NCBI GenBank assembly: GCA_944990035.1
Contig: CALYLX010000113.1
Location: 1 to 64,000, forward strand
Direction of reading: 5' to 3'
Source of the DNA: Clitopilus passeckerianus
Lineage: Eukaryota > Basidiomycota > Agaricomycetes > Agaricales > Entolomataceae
DNA: 64,000 bases
Position numbers and translations under genes: made by a program. Of the stretch, positions 34,780 to 47,306 are shown one piece after another (the stretch's first letter is position 1; each line of letters opens with the position of its first letter). The notes under the pieces are model-generated. The model was not told the DNA's origin. It did not search any database and worked only from the letters and a program-made list of their open reading frames with translations.

Positions 34780-35704
34780 TGCCCTTTTCCTCAGGGATAT
34801 GGGCAAGCGATGTCGCTTGCATAATTCAGAGCCTGGAATGAGTGCAAAGGCCTCCAGAAATAACAACGCGTAAACAACCGAAAACAGACGCGAATTTCAA
34901 TGATTCGGGTGGGTAGCAACTCCATTTAGAAACGATATGATGCCAGTCTCCTCTGCCAGAGATGCCATTCAACAGGTGGTTTCCAACGAGTTCCATTCTT
35001 AAAGCTAGATCACCATATGATTGCGCGGAACAACTGATAACCAAGGCTCTGGTAGCGGTGATTGAAAGTTGTTGAAGTTGGAATGGAAGATGTTCAACCG
35101 CGATACCTGGTACTCAACCTATTGTTGTCACTAATCTCATGTCTCCTGTTTTCGACAACTGCATTGGAGAAATCTCTGCTCATCGCGAATCGTTGTGGCA
35201 GGCGCGACAAAAGCCCGGCTTGGCTCCAAGTAGTTGATGGGTACAGATCTGTCATGATTGAGAATGGAGAGCGCGTCAGGTTGACGCAGTCTAGCATGGG
35301 GACGTTAACTCAGTCCGCCGAGAATCAGGATGTCATCCCACGAAAGGTTTTACCGGAAAGGCGCAAATTCACGCAGACAGAAGCTGCTTATGTTATAGTT
35401 TTGAATAGATTTGAAGTGAGTTCGGAAGGCAGCCAAAGTTTCCTAGAAACCGATTGGATATGTGTCACTGAATTTGAACAAATGGGCGTAATTGCGACAA
35501 GGAGCGGGTGAATTCCAGCTGTCCAAGATGGGCGCTTTCCCTTCAAAAGGCGGAGTTCCAATCAAAATATGAAAGCTGTTGCGACTCGACAAGCTCTTCA
35601 TCATTGTCCACCATCTTTCTTCCTTTCTACCATCTTTAACCTTTCTTTCGCGGTCGACGCTCAAGGAATCGCTGGTTTGCGTGGAAGGATCGCAATAATA
35701 CCCC
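34780..35704. other. Divergent intergenic region between MSH4 and CDK1
   Basis: About 925 bp with promoters for both genes. A 149-codon plus-strand frame (35062-35511) has a hydrophobic stretch but no recognisable motif or splice partner, and overlaps an opposed frame; I do not call it. A pyrimidine-rich tract with TTTCTTCCTTTC precedes the CDK1 start near 35620. Confidence 0.4.
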
Positions 35705-37211
<1,507 letters not shown>

Positions 37212-37620
37212 TTGGGACTCTTGTGTGTCTCTTCGGACTTGATACGCATACTCTATGCATACATTGACCCGTTGACCTCCATATTACCAAACCTCAATGA
37301 TACCTTCCTCCCTAGAGGTAGAGGCTATTCCTCATCTCGTTCCACCATAGCCAATTCACTTATACTTCACCTACTCCGACCACTGTCCGCTTCCGCTTCT
37401 TAGGCCAACGCTATCGTGTAAAACTCCTCTCTTTCTCATGAATATTGCATCGCATTCATTCATGTCTTCTTGCAAATCATCACATACGTGTACACCAATT
37501 GTCGAGCATTGTAGCCCAATCTCTACAATTAATAATAACACATGCATACATGAGTGTTATGGGCGCTGATAAGATGTGTCCAAGCCTTAGCGGCTGCCGT
37601 CCACCGTCTCCATCCACCCT
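37212..37620. other. Convergent intergenic region
   Basis: Between the 3' ends of CDK1 (plus) and VPS72 (minus). Nothing but presumed 3' untranslated regions is seen. Confidence 0.5.
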
Positions 37621-39512
37621 TTAACTCGGAGGCTCTTCCTGCCCGACATAGCGTTTCAATGATGGGTCCCAAACGTACTCATGCTTGAGCACCTCAGAAA
37701 GGGTCTTGAAAGCCTCTACATCCGCAAAAGGAACATTGGACCTCGGGTCAAGGTACTTCGCCTCCTTCCCAGTAATAGGGCAAGTTTGTATCGGACGTGC
37801 TACAAACCAGTCAGGGCAGACCCATCTATCACAGAAATCAAGATACATACTCATCGGTCGTGCTTTCGATGTAGCAAACACCCTTAACTCATCCCATTTC
37901 ACGTGGTCTCCAAATACCGCAGACATAGTATCCTTCCATGCAGGTTTCGGTACCCCGTCGTACTGCCCAGCCTCATGGACAACATAGTTCTTTGTAACCG
38001 TCTCTATGCGCACCTCGGGCTCTGGAGGCGGGGCTGTGGGTTGCGTCGTAGGTGCTGAAGCCGAAGAAGCCCAGATAGCGCCTGGTGCTAGTTGAGCATA
38101 CTGGCTGTAGTAGGCCTGGTACGCAGCCGGTATTGGCGTGGATGAGTTTTGAGGGGAAGTCACCGCGGAGGCATGGGAAGATGAGACACCGTTCTGCTTG
38201 GCAGAAAAGGAGAACATCATGTACGAGGGCGTTGGAGTCGACACAGGTGCGTTAGGGGTGCTGCTTGCTGATGTTCCCTGTATATGTGTCTGACTTCCAG
38301 CTGCTGAAGGGCCTTCCGCGGAAGTGCTTTGTGCTTGTGCGACTGGTTCGGTCACAGGCTGATTTTCACCTCCAGGAATGGGTGCCTTTGTTGCAGAGCC
38401 TGCCACTGCACTTGTAGTAGGTTCAACGTCTGTCTGCGCCGCGACCGCGGCTGTCTGGGATGCGGTATTTATTGTTGTAGCAGCAGCAGAAGCAGTGGGA
38501 AGGTAAGGGGGGGCTACTGCAGGAGTACCACCAGCAGGGGCATATGCATAGGGGTGCGTCGAAGTGGAACTTGATCCTGCCAAACTGTATCTGTAGTAGT
38601 AGGCAGCATATGGAGATGAATATGCAGCGTAAGCCGGGGGTGATGTAGGTTGTGGTGGTGGAGGAGGTGGAGGTGGAGGTGTAATCACCCTCTTCTCTTT
38701 TTCAGCCCTGCTGACCCATCGTACAAGAGGCCCTTCAATTGTTGAACGAGTAACACGAGCACGCTTACGCTTCTCTTCTTCAATTTTGAGGTAGTCCCTA
38801 TGGTCAACGATATTGCCTTCCTCTTCGTCCAGAGCTCTTGCAATAAGTTCGGCTTGTGTGTATGTCCGAGTGGTGGCCTTGCTTTTCTTGGGCGCTGACG
38901 CCTACGGAGATGTCAGCAGGCGAGAAGAAACTTGAGCAGAGAAGAAATACCTTTTGCTCCTCCGAAAGTTTCGCCCGAGCTACGGTGGCAGATGTACTCG
39001 CAACAGTAGATGTTCGCTGACTGTATCTCTTTTTCTTCACGCTAGGGTGATGGAAAACCTCCCCGGTCTCCGCATTGACGATAGGCCCAAGAGATACTGT
39101 CCGTTTGTTGGTTTTGTCTTTAACAGTAAGTGCAGGCTCGTGAACTTGAGGATTGAAGGTAGCGGCATGTTTTGCATGAGCTACTGCAGTGGCTTTCTCT
39201 AGTTTAGAGCGTGGTGTCTACACCAGAGTCAATTTCATGTAGCAAGGTATAAGCAACGAAGCTCACTTTCCTTGCCCTTCTTTCCTCCTCAGTTATCGCC
39301 TTCTCAGCCTCTTCGGTCCCATCTTGAGCAGTTTCTTCATCAGTGCTCTCAAAGTCGGACCCAAATTCATCTTGCTCATCTGGCAAACAGGAGTCAGGCT
39401 TAAAAGAGCAGTGAAAATAAGCACACCCACCATTAACAATCTGAAAGTCGACGTCGTCGTCGTTGGCATCTACAGTTGCCTCTAGCGCCATTTCCGCCAA
39501 TGCTGCTTCCAT
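37621..39512 (-). CDS. vps72: VPS72/YL1 (Swc2), histone H2A.Z-binding subunit of the SWR1 complex
   Basis: Nuclear subunit of the SWR1 chromatin remodeller; its YL1 N-terminal region binds H2A.Z-H2B. Starts at the ATG before EAALAEMALEAT (39512). An acidic N-terminus follows (DDDVDFQIVNDEQDEFGSDF, STDEE). Next are the conserved RERRARK-type basic run, TPRSKLEKATAVAHAKHAA, KRTVSLGPIVNAETGEVFHH, TYTQAELIARALDEEEGNI and RDYLKIEEEKRKRARVTRST, then GPLVRWVSRAEK. A long Pro/Ala/Tyr/Ser-rich linker precedes the second conserved part: PKPAWKDTMSAVFGDHVKWD and the YL1 C-terminal domain CPITGKEAKYLDPRSNVPFA. It ends GQEEPPS. Several short introns were traced and keep frame. Start codons of this gene and the mS25 gene are 275 bp apart and divergent. 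Confidence 0.92.
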
Positions 39513-39787
39513 TCTGTAATCCCTATGAGCTTTTGGAGAAATCGTGTAGTTCACAGAAATCACCTGTTACCCGCAGTACTCCTCCTCGATCTCCTCGCCG
39601 CCAGCAGCTCGACAGGTTCCGCCATGGCTGAGTCCTCCGCCATTTTGTCGTTTGAATATGAGATTCAGTTACAAGCCGGGGCAATTACCGAACTGGGAAA
39701 TCAATGGCCTGTCTTCCAAACACATATCAACAACGTTTTCGAAAATCCAAGCTGGTGCATCGTCAACCGAAAGCTCTGTAACTGCCC

Positions 39788-40511
39788 ATGGGACGCCAGG
39801 CCGCTAAACTCCTTGCTGAAGGTCCTTCACACTTGGCTCGCGTCTTGACGCATCTAAAGGCGGAGCCTCAGCTTCCTCTCTTCAAAGTCAGGAGCCTAAG
39901 ACTTTCTCTGGCTTTCCAAAATGACCACTTCGGTGCACGGTATGCTTCGTGTCACTTGTACTCGGAACCAGCTTTCTGAATCTCTTTCAAAGGCATTTTG
40001 TGAAGGAACAACTGCCCCGGATACGATGGGCGAATCCCAATGTTGACATTCAAGTCACAAAGCACCGAAAGACTGCTCAAGAGGCGTGGAAGCCAGAGCT
40101 AGAGGTGGAACTAGGTCCGTTACATGCTACCTACGTTTGCCTGCAACATCTCATTGTTTTGCTACAGAGGATGGCTCGGTTGAAGTTATTGACATGCATG
40201 AGAAGTGGTCCACCACCATTCTGAAGGAACTTATGGAGACGGCCGGAGGTACACCATGGAAGAAGTGGAAGCAGGACGCTGCAGCAAAAGGCGTCCCGGT
40301 AATACCGGGAGAGGAGAGCGAGGGAAGTGTCGTCCAGAGGCCAACGCCTATACCGTTACCGTCTCTCAAAGACTTCCTTGCAACACGGCCTGCTCAGTCC
40401 ACCTCGACCACCGCCGCTGCTCCGACGGAGTCTGCACCGGAGAGTTCAGAAGGTTCCACTCCACCACCAACAGAGAAGAAAAAGGCTGCCGCCCGCGTCC
40501 TTAGCTTCTAG
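39788..40511 (+). CDS. MRPS25: Mitochondrial small-subunit ribosomal protein mS25
   Basis: Mitoribosomal protein with the L51/S25/CI-B8 thioredoxin-like domain. Exons 39788-39939, 39993-40114 and 40168-40511 give 205 residues. It begins MGRQAAKLLAEGPSHLARVL, then RSLRLSLAFQNDHFGARHF, RIRWANPNVDIQVTKHRKT, LEDGSVEVIDMHEKWSTTIL and a C-terminal GTPWKKWKQDAAAKGVPVIP. The final 60 residues are Pro/Ser/Thr/Glu-rich and disordered. Length, basic N-terminus and the HFVKEQLPRI...NP core fit mS25. No classical cleavable leader is evident. Convergent with GET2, stop codons 103 bp apart. Confidence 0.8.
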
Positions 40512-40614
40512 AACCTAACGTATCACCCTTAATTATTCCTGATACACCTTAGTTCCCCATTTTACAACATAATACAGCGCATGCATAAAACTGAATAAAT
40601 TACGACATGATGCG

Positions 40615-41750
40615 CTAAGCGTTCGACGCAAACCACCCAGAGAATACAACAATCAGACCTATTCCTACCAGTAGGCCACATAGGTCATCCAGGAATAGGG
40701 ATCCCATCTGTAAATACCTCATCCCATTCATAATGAGAGAGGGGAAAGGTGGTGGCAGGTGAGGTAATGCAAGGGAGAGGAGCATCGGAGGTTCAACGGC
40801 ATCCTGAAATGGAGGTTTAGTCAAGTTGTCTTGTAATAAGGGAAACGAGACCCACAAAGCCTGAGAACAGACGCATGGAATGGAGAGCAATCTGGGCAGT
40901 CGTAAATGCCCAAAAGAACGGCTGAAGACGATTGTCAGTCGTTGAGCATTACTTGAAACTACAAGCAAAGCTCACCATTATTTGAATCTTCAGAGAGTGG
41001 GTGATCTCCTCGACTGGATTACTCCTTCCCAACTCTGCCCATCTTCGCCACAAGCTCCAATTTTCAGGTCCGAGTCTTGATTCGCCGTATGCTTTTGGCT
41101 CCGCATAGAGCAGGAAATACGCCAACAAGAGCCACATGGTAATCATATGAATCAGAGGCATGAGCTTTTGCAAACGCGTTGGAGGGGCCGCAACAGGTGC
41201 TTTACCACCAGCAGGTCCAGCACCTGGTGGGAACCCCCCTGAACCAGGAGGGAACATCATAGCAGCAAATGGATTATCCATGGGTGGTAGTGACGGATCC
41301 ACGTCAGTCGGAGTCAGTCCCGGAAGAGATTCCGGTCCCCGAGACATGGGTGTCATTAAGGCCTGGAGAAACTGCTGTTGCTGGGCTTCTGACCATGCAG
41401 ATGGGTCACCGCCAGCGTTGGGAGGGAAACCGAAAGGTGGAAAGTTACTGCCCAAGTCCTCCGGGGCAGTACGAATAGGTGTCGGTGAAGGTGACTTTCG
41501 AGTAACCGAAGGAGGAGGCATCATGCTTTCTTCGCCAACAAAAGCTTTAGACATGCTAGGTGCTGGTGCATCTATATCCCGCATATTTTCAGCCTTCCAA
41601 TGTAAAAAACCAAACGATATGTTACTCACCATTCTTCATATATGCTGGAGCATCTTCGCCACGGGCACTGGTGGTCAACTTTGCCAGACGATCCGATCCT
41701 CTGGCAAGAATAGCTTTTCTCCTGGCTTCAGCTCGTGCAGCAGCAGACAT
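40615..41750 (-). CDS. get2: GET complex subunit GET2 (CAMLG-like)
   Basis: ER membrane receptor subunit that, with Get1, takes tail-anchored proteins from Get3. Exons 41750-41630, 41571-40976, 40921-40856 and 40803-40615 sum to 972 nt, 323 residues. The N-terminal cytosolic helix is the basic Get3-binding type (MSAAARAEARRKAILARGSD, RLAKLTTSARG). A disordered Pro-rich linker follows (about residues 45-170). Then there are three hydrophobic segments: LIHMITMWLLLAYFLLY, PFFWAFTTAQIALHSMRLFS and LCGLLVGIGLIVVFSGWF. The order basic helix, linker, three membrane segments is the Get2/CAML layout. Sequence similarity to yeast Get2 is low, as is usual, so the call rests on architecture. Confidence 0.75.
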
Positions 41751-44700
41751 GGCTAACCGGGCGAAAGTTGGTGAACGGTGGACGAGTCGGAGACGTGGCA
41801 GAGTGGACGCACCTCATTGCAGCACTCAGTTGTTTGGCAACCGCTTGTAGATCAAATACTCGGTTGGAGGATCGTCGGGCCGTATTCACTCGACCCTTAT
41901 AACACCTCAGGCAGGAGTCACTATGCGAAAACGTGTTTTTCCATATAATTGATTATGGTCGTGTCGTATAACAATGCGCATAGACAAATTATGCGAACCC
42001 ACAGCCAAACTTCACATTATGCCATTGTCTATGCGAAAAAGATCAATTTCGCGTAGTGATGCTTGCCTGAAGTGTTAGCGTCAGACTGTCACCAGCATGT
42101 TATTGTCAGAAGCATTCATGCATTCGGCTCCTCGTGAAAACCGGGGTTAACGGAGAACATCAGCTGAGGCCGATCGTGTTCCCTCGACAATTGTTGTTAA
42201 CTACCAATGACTTCCCTAAACCTCAACGCCTCAATATCGATCGAACACTAGGAGCGAATGATCGAGGACTCGGAGCCATGAATGCTTGCGTGGCTATTTT
42301 TACAAATGTGCGCGATGATAATACACTAAAGTCACAGCTTCAAATGAATCTACCACCGAAAGAACGAAGAGCGAAGAAAATCCAAACAGAATGAGTGGAA
42401 TAGTAAATGTGAAGTCGAAGTGTACGATATGGCCAAAGTAAGCCCCCAGAATGAAATAAGTGGTATGATGGTTAATAAGTTATGCCAACGTCCCGAGGTG
42501 ATGATGCAAGCGCCTTCTAGTGAAGACGCGATGAACGAATGATGCGTATAGGTTATGTCTGGGTGAAATAGTCAGACTTTGAGGCAGAAGCAGGCAGGTT
42601 GATGGAACTCACTTGTTTTTGTGTCCATTAAACTCTGCCCATCCAATAGTTACATGGTTAAGCAATAAGGCAATATGCGTTCTGTTGGCCGTTTCCTTCC
42701 TCATTGGTGGGGATTTGGACATCCTCGCCCTGGGAGCTGATGATCTGAGAGAGGATATCGGTGAAGGAGTCCATTGCTTATTGGGAGGTGGAGGCGGAGG
42801 TGTTTGGGATGAAGGACAAGGTAGCAAACGGGATGCGATGGGAGTCAAGATCCTGAGGAAGTATGCACCACTCCGAGTCGAACCTCTTTTATATTCAATC
42901 CCCTGTTCCGTGCACTTTTGTTTAGCTGGGCTAGATGCAACCCCATTTTGGCGATCAAAGTAGCCCCGTTGCCCCAGCCTTAGGTGTCCTGTGAATGCAC
43001 ACACGCGAAGTTGAACTGTCAGAGAGCTTTGGAATGGCAAAAGACAATAAGCTCGATTCAAGCGACGGTCACTGCGATTGCCGTGGCGTAATGCTCTCAT
43101 CAGGTGGGGAGATTTTAACAATAAGGAAATCTCGATCCGTTTTGGAAGCAGTGATAGCCGATCCAAAGATGGTGGTCGCCGGTCAGTGAAGACAAAAAGA
43201 ATCAATTGAAAAGAATGGTACATTGAGTCAAGAATCGTTGGGATCTACAGATATTGCCATAAATCTTCATAATAAGAATTTTGTGTTCTGTACGGGCTTA
43301 GATTTCATATATGGCAGCCGCCAACCATCTATCTGTCTGAAAACCATCGTTAATTGTTGGGTTGGCTGATTCTGGCGTTTTTTGGGCTTCTGGGCTGCGT
43401 CATCGTTTACTATTGTACGAAAGTACGTGAACCTACCTCCAATTTTAACGAACCTGGCTGTGTTTCAGGGAGAAACTGGCGATTCTGTTTTATCTAGGGC
43501 TTGAAGTAGAGGTGCAAGGTCCGTCGGCAAAATCGTTCATCGGACGGAACGACCGATCCGGAGCCTGAGAGCTCCGAAGTCTTCCTCCAGTCCATCGAGT
43601 TGAAGATAGTGAAGATTATTGCGTCCGATCTCAGAAGATATTCAACCACGTCATTCGACAATCTATTGGTCGCATCCAACTGGAATATTAACTGCAACCC
43701 TTCGCTGCCTTTACTAGATTGGGACCTATGAAAGCAATGGCCAAGCAACGGCTCCTGCTATTCTCAACAAGGGAGACAATTCCCTTGATTAGACGTGAAC
43801 TGTCAACCAAAGACATCATAGGCACACCAGGAACCGGGTTAATCCAATAGTAGAATTCGACGCAGCCCGGCGAATCCCCCTGATGTGTTCATCGCCCACA
43901 TTTGACCAAACCTTGAAGTACATTCTGTCAGCGTGGCGTGATCATCAAGGCAGTCATCCACGCCAAGGCTTCTTATAAAAACAATTAGTAGATCTCGATA
44001 TGTTTTCTTGCATTTTTCACCCCCTCTTACCTCTGTGATTGAAGAGGATCAGGTCCAAGGAGAAGATAATAACAATAAGAAACCCTCAGAAGCGATGCAA
44101 CGCGGCACCCACATCCCAACTTTAATCCGATAGTATCATCCTGGCAAACGCTTTCACTGGGATGCCGGTGTTCCTGACCAAAATTTCTGTATGGCGGATG
44201 ATGAGCATGTTAGAGGCCATCAAAGCTTCCATGCATATCGCAGCGGGTCACAAACGTGTGGCGAAAGGCGCACTTACACCAGGTGGAACACATAATAGAC
44301 AGAATCTTCCCATTTCGGATCAAGCAACTGAGCGAGAGTGGTGGGAGGAATAGCAATCCTGACGGGCTGGGAGAGGGTTCGAGCCTCGTCCCCTTTTTTC
44401 GCAGCTACAGGCGAAATTTCAGCGCAATCTCTCCGCCAAGACCAAGAGCATAGAAAACAATAGGAACAGGTGGGCAGAACCAGATGCTATCTCCAACGAA
44501 CAAAAGGTGGTGGTCCAGACTCCCACAATTAGGTACACTCCTGAATAAGATGATGACCTGAGCTCCCTGAGAGCTCACAGAGGTAAGTTGAATCCCACAG
44601 GCAATGGAATGTCCGGGCCCCCTGATTTCGCCTTTTGAAGCTTTAGGGCGGGAATCCCCGACGGTCAGTGTTAAGCCCCAATGTATCCGTTGAGGCTGGG

Positions 44701-45581
44701 CAGGAAGGATCACGACCGTCTCTCAAGGCGGTTATGCTATCCTTGAAAGCATATTCGCAGAATAAATCGCATCTCGGCGGCCCACATCCTGACTGACCTC
44801 AGGCCTGCACTGAGACTAATAGACTATCGTTTCTGACCCAGGAAAATATACCGGACAGAGAGAGCAGCATAGTTCCCGCACGAGTGGTTCCTGTAGAAGT
44901 GTAATTGAAAGCTGAACTCCTGCGATTCAAATTAGTCTGTGTTTATTTGCCAAGATCTATAGAGCTATATTTACGTTGAGATTTAATCGTTTCGTGAGGA
45001 TATATGGTGTCCTTGGCCTTTGCTCCCACGAGGAATGTTGTCCCGAACAAACTTTCGAAGAAACCATCGCACCCAGCCTGCGCGAAAAGTTTGCCTAAAA
45101 GTCTTGCTAAAAGTACATTCTGCGCTGACTGAAGCTTTTTCGGATTAGCTGCTATCCTGTTAAAGCCCGCATGGTGAATTTGCAGAGTCTGAGTGTAGGA
45201 TCCCTGACTCAATGCCAACTCAGTGCAAGAGATTACGGCGTCCGGTCGCAAGCTCTGGAGGACGCGACGCAACTGTAACGCGTTTTGACCACGTGACCCG
45301 AAATTTACGAGGATGGAGTGGATACTCCATTGAGTTCTTTCCAGCGTCCAAAGTTCCAAAACTTTACAATATTTTTGCTTGTTTGTAATTGGTATTTCTC
45401 TAATTTCGATTGGTCCATAAACTCATAATTTGCCTTTTATGGGTGCTTAAGTCTCGTGTGAATACATCACTAGGTTAAGTCGATTTCTTGATCCTTAGCT
45501 AATTTTTTATCTATACACAGTAATTTTCCTGTGATCATCAATCATTGCATCACCTCAATCCTTTCCTTTCGTCAACTACGG
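41751..45581. other. Gene-poor 3.8-kb interval
   Basis: No recognised gene. The frame at 42609-43223 (minus, 204 codons) ends with MRKETANRTHIALLLNHVTI, has a Pro run and a possible GTGAG donor just before its stop, but nothing identifiable; it could be an unknown gene. A perfect tRNA-type B box with a T run lies at 44390-44412 (separate entry). Frames at 43494-43748 and 44943-45359 (minus) have no motif. A CACGTG lies near 45292. Confidence 0.35.
44320..44412 (+). other. Possible tRNA-derived remnant (B box plus T-run)
   Basis: GAGAGGGTTCGAGCCTC contains GGTTCGAGCC, a perfect internal B box, and could form a T-arm. It is followed by GTCCCC and a six-T run, the Pol III stop signal. I could not fold a matching acceptor, D-arm and anticodon arm upstream, so this is at best a degenerate tRNA or tRNA-derived short element. 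Confidence 0.2.
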
Positions 45582-46163
45582 ATGACTTCCAAGTTTCGGA
45601 GCGTATTCAAGCCATACGAGACTCCCCTTTGGTGGGTATTGTCTCTTCGAGTAAACCTGTGCCTTACCTCCTGACAGAGTACAACGCATTGTAATTTGGT
45701 ACTCGCTACACTCGCCCTCACGTCGTTCTTTCCCGTCCCCTTCAGAAGACGGCCATTTCCATTGGAAGTCCTGCGATCTGGCGTCTTGGGACTTCTTCCT
45801 GACCCAGATCGCTACTTAAACTGGTTTGTTCCATCATCTGATGATCAAGCACGACCCTCTCGATACCCGGTGTTTATTGAGAGGCTCAGGCAGTACCTCC
45901 GCCCCAATCTGCGTGGCAGATATCCAGAATGGGGTGTCCACGGTTCATTATGGGCCAGTGCTCGTTTTACTATACCTCTGTGGATGGATCCGCGAGCTAT
46001 TGGCGTCATGTCAACCCGTACCAACGTGCTTGACTTCAGTTGGCGTTCGTTGTCGCATAAACTGCATCCTGTTAAGTATGCTTTTTGGGGATACGCGGTT
46101 TATTACCCTGTCGTGCAGTGGGCTCGCCTGCTCATAGATATATGTTTACTACCTTGCCTGTAA
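45582..46163 (+). CDS. Candidate unknown protein, two exons
   Basis: An ATG at 45582 opens MTSKFRSVFKPYETPLWW, which can be spliced (donor GTATTG near 45634, acceptor CTGACAG near 45680) in frame to LVLATLALTSFFPVPFRRRP, then PDPDRYLNWFVPSSDDQARP and further to 46163. The second exon is rich in Trp, Arg and Pro. I recognise no domain. The donor is weak and the context gene-poor, so this may be chance or a decayed gene. Confidence 0.22.
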
Positions 46164-47306
46164 TTGTAGGTTGCCAAAACAATGCCAGGAGGGTGATGTT
46201 AACCCTAATGGTATATACCTCCACAGAAGAATGCCGATCTGCTTGTCACACTGGATATCCAGCTGGCGGCATGCCAGTCTTCATACGAAATGTGACATGT
46301 CCTAGCCAAATATTGAATTGCCGAGGATGATTACTAGACCAGAACCTGCATCTATGTGTCTAACCCCCAAAATCCAGCCAATGAACTGATCCCTAAAGGG
46401 TCTAACGCTGGTGATAGCGGCAGCCTCCATCCGAGTTTATGCCATGCCGGAACGGAAGTGGCCGCTCCATACAAGTACGAGCAACGATGGAAATTTCCCG
46501 TGACATGGGTTCAAATCAAACCAACACGATTCTTTTGTATACTGAATAGCATTGCCAATGGTTGACTCTTATCCGATGCCTCAGCGCATATCAGACGAAC
46601 CAGCCACCTTCTGTCACTCGGGCAAAGTCAGAAATGAACCTGCTTGCTTGGAATCGAGTATAACTCCCTAGCTATCCTGACCTCTGTCCTGGCTTTCGAC
46701 AAGCCGGTAGAGAGGCGCTCGGAAATATTATGCGTCCTGTGAGTGGGTGTGATTCCCGATGGCGGTCAGGCACCTGCGGGCAGGCTGGAGTCGGTCCGAC
46801 GGACCATTCAGCCTTTCTATCAAGGCGCATCTAAACCTCTGACCAGTTCACACTGGTGTGGCTACTCTATGTTTAGGTGGGTCTTCGCTTAATGAAGGCT
46901 AACGTTGCACCTTCTGCGCCACGCATCAGGCGTGGTGGGCTGTGGCGTTGGTACTTTTTTCAATACTCTTTATTGCATTCTCATCGTCATTCCTCCGTGT
47001 ATTCACCCACGAACTTCAGGGGTAAATCAGCCATTAGACGATAACTGAAGGAGCAGCCAACACGCTCGAGCCTCTTACTCTCACGGGCTCATCCTGAGGC
47101 AGACCCAGCCACCGCCCGTGCGTTCATTCATAATACAAAGCCCATCGTCAAGGCCTATCCTTGACTTTGTTGATCATTCATCATGACTTTTGTGTTGACT
47201 TCAACTGTCGAGGGGTGAGAACGCTATTGGACATGACGCGCCGCGTGAAAGACTGGATGCCTGACGATGTCTAGCGCCCCCACCATAAGGGTAGCTTGGA
47301 GTCAGT
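46164..47306. other. Intergenic
   Basis: No gene supported. A short imperfect palindrome, GCGCCACGCATCAGGCGTGG, lies near 46917-46936. I see no terminal repeats or transposon genes. Confidence 0.35.

Noticed and set aside
35062..35511. 149-codon plus-strand frame between MSH4 and CDK1
   Set aside because: One hydrophobic stretch only, overlaps an opposed frame, and sits where two promoters are expected.
42609..43223. 204-codon minus-strand frame with a proline run
   Set aside because: A possible GTGAG donor near its end hinted at a gene, but no domain is recognisable and the downstream exon candidate has no coding character. Left as unproven.
44943..45359. 138-codon minus-strand frame
   Set aside because: No motif, no conserved-looking blocks and no plausible promoter or splice context.
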